From positions 1 to 37,960 of the IMG/VR virus record IMGVR_UViG_3300020312_000093: DNA of 37,960 bases. One strand, 5' to 3'. Positions 36,795 to 37,960 of the stretch are shown here, piece after piece. Origin of the DNA: a virus. The position numbers were made by a program, and so were the translations under genes. Position 1 is the first letter of the stretch. The number at the start of each line of letters is the position of its first letter. Under the pieces are notes generated by a model that saw only the letters and a program-made list of their open reading frames with translations, was not told where the DNA came from and made no database searches.

Positions 36795-36995
36795 TTAATA
36801 TTTCATATTGTCTTCTGCACAATAGTTGTACTTCATATCGAAAGCAGTCTTGAACTCTTCATAAGTTTCAGCTTTACTTCCATAAATTTCTTGAACTTCT
36901 TCAAAACATGGATGTGAATCATCACAAAGATATCCCATATTGTTAATCTCTTTGATTCGTACATCCTTCCATTCTTGTGTTTTAAATCCTGCCAT
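36795..36995 (-). CDS. Hypothetical protein, 66 aa
   Basis: MAGFKTQEWKDVRIKEINNM then GYLCDDSHPCFEEVQEIYGS: acidic, with three cysteines (24, 30, 59). AAGGAG 8 nt before the ATG. Eleven bases after the 161-aa gene, so in its operon. Family unknown. Confidence 0.7.
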   Translation of the reverse strand: MAGFKTQEWKDVRIKEINNMGYLCDDSHPCFEEVQEIYGSKAETYEEFKTAFDMKYNYCAEDNMKY

Positions 36996-37005
36996 TACAC
37001 TCTCC

Positions 37006-37491
37006 TTATGCTGCTAAATTGTCCCTATACTCACAGGCAGTTTTATTATCTACCCATTGTCCATTGTCAAGTTCATACTCAGACTTATATGAACCATCTT
37101 CCCTACCACCTTCTAGGGTAGGAATCCAAAATTCTCTTTGCCTAATGATACCACGAACATGATCCATCATTAAAGGACTTCCAAGTTTCTTACATTGCCA
37201 ACCACGACCAATTGCAAAGTTCTCTTCAAAGATAACAGGTGCTTCCCATTCTTCACAAACTACTTTGTCGTCTTCGACAACATCTATATCGATGATGTAC
37301 TCTTTAGACATAACATCATCGTACTCGATTAATTTCTTAATCTCAGGCACGATACGAATTCGTGCATCACGAGGATCAACATCTTCAACCACATAAGTGG
37401 AACCACCTTTAGGTTTCCAGTAATCATTACCCTCGCCAGGATTATCACAATTATAATTCTCTAGATATTGGGTTTGTATTACTAATTTCAT
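37006..37491 (-). CDS. Hypothetical protein, 161 aa
   Basis: MKLVIQTQYLENYNCDNPGE then YWKPKGGSTYVVEDVDPRDA. The start MKLVI-TQYLENYG and KGG-TYVV are familiar from phage proteins of unknown function. A WEAPVIFEE and GRGWQCKKLG follow, and a C-terminal half with SEYELDNGQWVDNKTACEYR. GAGAGGAC ribosome site and an early-type promoter are directly upstream. Confidence 0.7.
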   Translation of the reverse strand: MKLVIQTQYLENYNCDNPGEGNDYWKPKGGSTYVVEDVDPRDARIRIVPEIKKLIEYDDVMSKEYIIDIDVVEDDKVVCEEWEAPVIFEENFAIGRGWQCKKLGSPLMMDHVRGIIRQREFWIPTLEGGREDGSYKSEYELDNGQWVDNKTACEYRDNLAA

Positions 37492-37527
37492 ATGTCCTCT
37501 CTTTTTAAGTTATTTCTCTATGTTTCT

Positions 37528-37557
37528 ATTATACGAAAAAATGTACCCTAGTGTCAA
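37528..37557 (-). promoter_or_regulatory. Early-type promoter with GGGTACAT spacer element
   Basis: TTGACA (37552-37557), 18-bp spacer, TATAAT (37528-37533), with TAGGGTACAT (37541-37550) 1 bp from -35 and 7 bp from -10. The TGA in the -35 is also the stop codon of the upstream 111-aa gene. It serves the 161-aa and following genes. Confidence 0.82.
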
Positions 37558-37889
37558 ATGTTCTCTGCTAAGAGTTCTTCCAAATCCCACTCTGCTTCAT
37601 CTTTATCGTTATCAACAGACCTTTTTAAATCCTCAAATGGTTCAACCAAGTCGTAAATTGCAGACTCTAATTTGTTTACACATTCACGAACTTCTTTGAT
37701 TTTCCACTCTAAATCGTCTTTATCGATACCATACTCTTCTGCATAAGACTCAACTTTTAAGTAAATATCAGAAGGTACATCGTTGTACTTAATCTCTTTA
37801 GTCTTTGCATTGACTAAACCAATAGCAGAATCAAGGTTATCAGATTTCTCTTCTAATGCCTTGATTTTCTTTTCTAACTCAATTTTCAT
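37554..37889 (-). CDS. Coiled-coil hypothetical protein, 111 aa
   Basis: MKIELEKKIKALEEKSDNLD, then LEWKIKEVRECVNKLESAIY and an acidic end EAEWDLEELLAENI. Strongly helical and charged with heptad-like spacing. AAAGGAG 7 nt before the ATG. Its stop codon forms part of the next promoter. Family unknown. Confidence 0.7.
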   Translation of the reverse strand: MKIELEKKIKALEEKSDNLDSAIGLVNAKTKEIKYNDVPSDIYLKVESYAEEYGIDKDDLEWKIKEVRECVNKLESAIYDLVEPFEDLKRSVDNDKDEAEWDLEELLAENI

Positions 37890-37960
37890 TTAAAACTCCT
37901 TTTTTTATTTCAATTCCTTTTTTAATCCAATCGATTATTGAAGGTTTTAATGCAAATGCA
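37879..37960 (-). CDS. C-terminal end of an upstream gene, partial
   Basis: The last 26 codons of an open frame entering from the right edge: AFALKPSIIDWIKKGIEIKK then GVLNEN. It overlaps the start of the 111-aa gene by 11 nt and carries that gene's AAAGGAG. Too short to identify. Confidence 0.4.
   Translation of the reverse strand, partial: AFALKPSIIDWIKKGIEIKKGVLNEN

Overview
The window is low-GC DNA from the structural and replication regions of a T4-like myovirus. The baseplate genes (gp4, gp5, gp6, gp8, gp25, gp27, gp48, gp53, gp54), gp32, gp33, gp59, T4-type RNase H and late promoters with the box TATAAATA all point there. Low GC, marine cyanophage-type hypothetical proteins (DUF4815, DUF6433-like) and a phage-encoded ribosomal protein bS21 suggest a marine phage, probably of SAR11-type or related bacteria (a pelagimyophage). 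The host is an inference.

Layout. 1-11822 (minus): DUF4815 structural protein (cut by the window edge), gp8, a giant protein in the gp7 position, a small virion protein, gp6 and gp25. 11823-12878: a roughly 1 kb island with an early-type promoter, a probable structured ncRNA with terminator on the plus strand, three tiny minus-strand genes (a lipoprotein and two membrane peptides), a plus-strand Bfd-like [2Fe-2S] protein, and seven exact copies of the 11-mer TAGGAGTCCCA, all in one orientation. 12879-19074 (minus): an unidentified protein, a 53-aa protein, gp5 without lysozyme, a 77-aa protein, gp27-like hub, gp53 and gp48. 19120-24183 (plus): gp4, an unidentified conserved protein, gp54, a gp26/51-type hub chaperone with a likely -1 frameshift extension, a holin-like membrane protein and the tape measure. 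24381-27409 (minus): gp32, a Rossmann-like ORF, gp59, bS21, a 54-aa basic protein and gp33. 27540-27668 (plus): one tiny membrane protein. 27669-37960 (minus): RecB-type nuclease, many small genes, RNase H, a SleB-type endolysin, small membrane proteins and further hypothetical genes.

How it works together. The structural genes build the baseplate wedge (gp6, gp7-like, gp8, gp25, gp53), hub (gp5, gp27-like), tube start (gp48, gp54) and tape measure. gp33, with RNA polymerase and a sigma factor outside the window, would read the TATAAATA promoters. gp32, gp59 and RNase H serve replication.

Most interesting signals: the TAGGAGTCCCA array; three sigma70-like promoters sharing GGGTACAT at a fixed place in an 18-bp spacer, one of which drives the ncRNA; three late promoters placed exactly 5 nt before a start codon, implying leaderless mRNAs; a T_TTT_TTC frameshift site before the tape measure; and the Bfd-like gene. 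Many real genes here are under 60 codons and overlap their neighbours by ATGA or TAATG.
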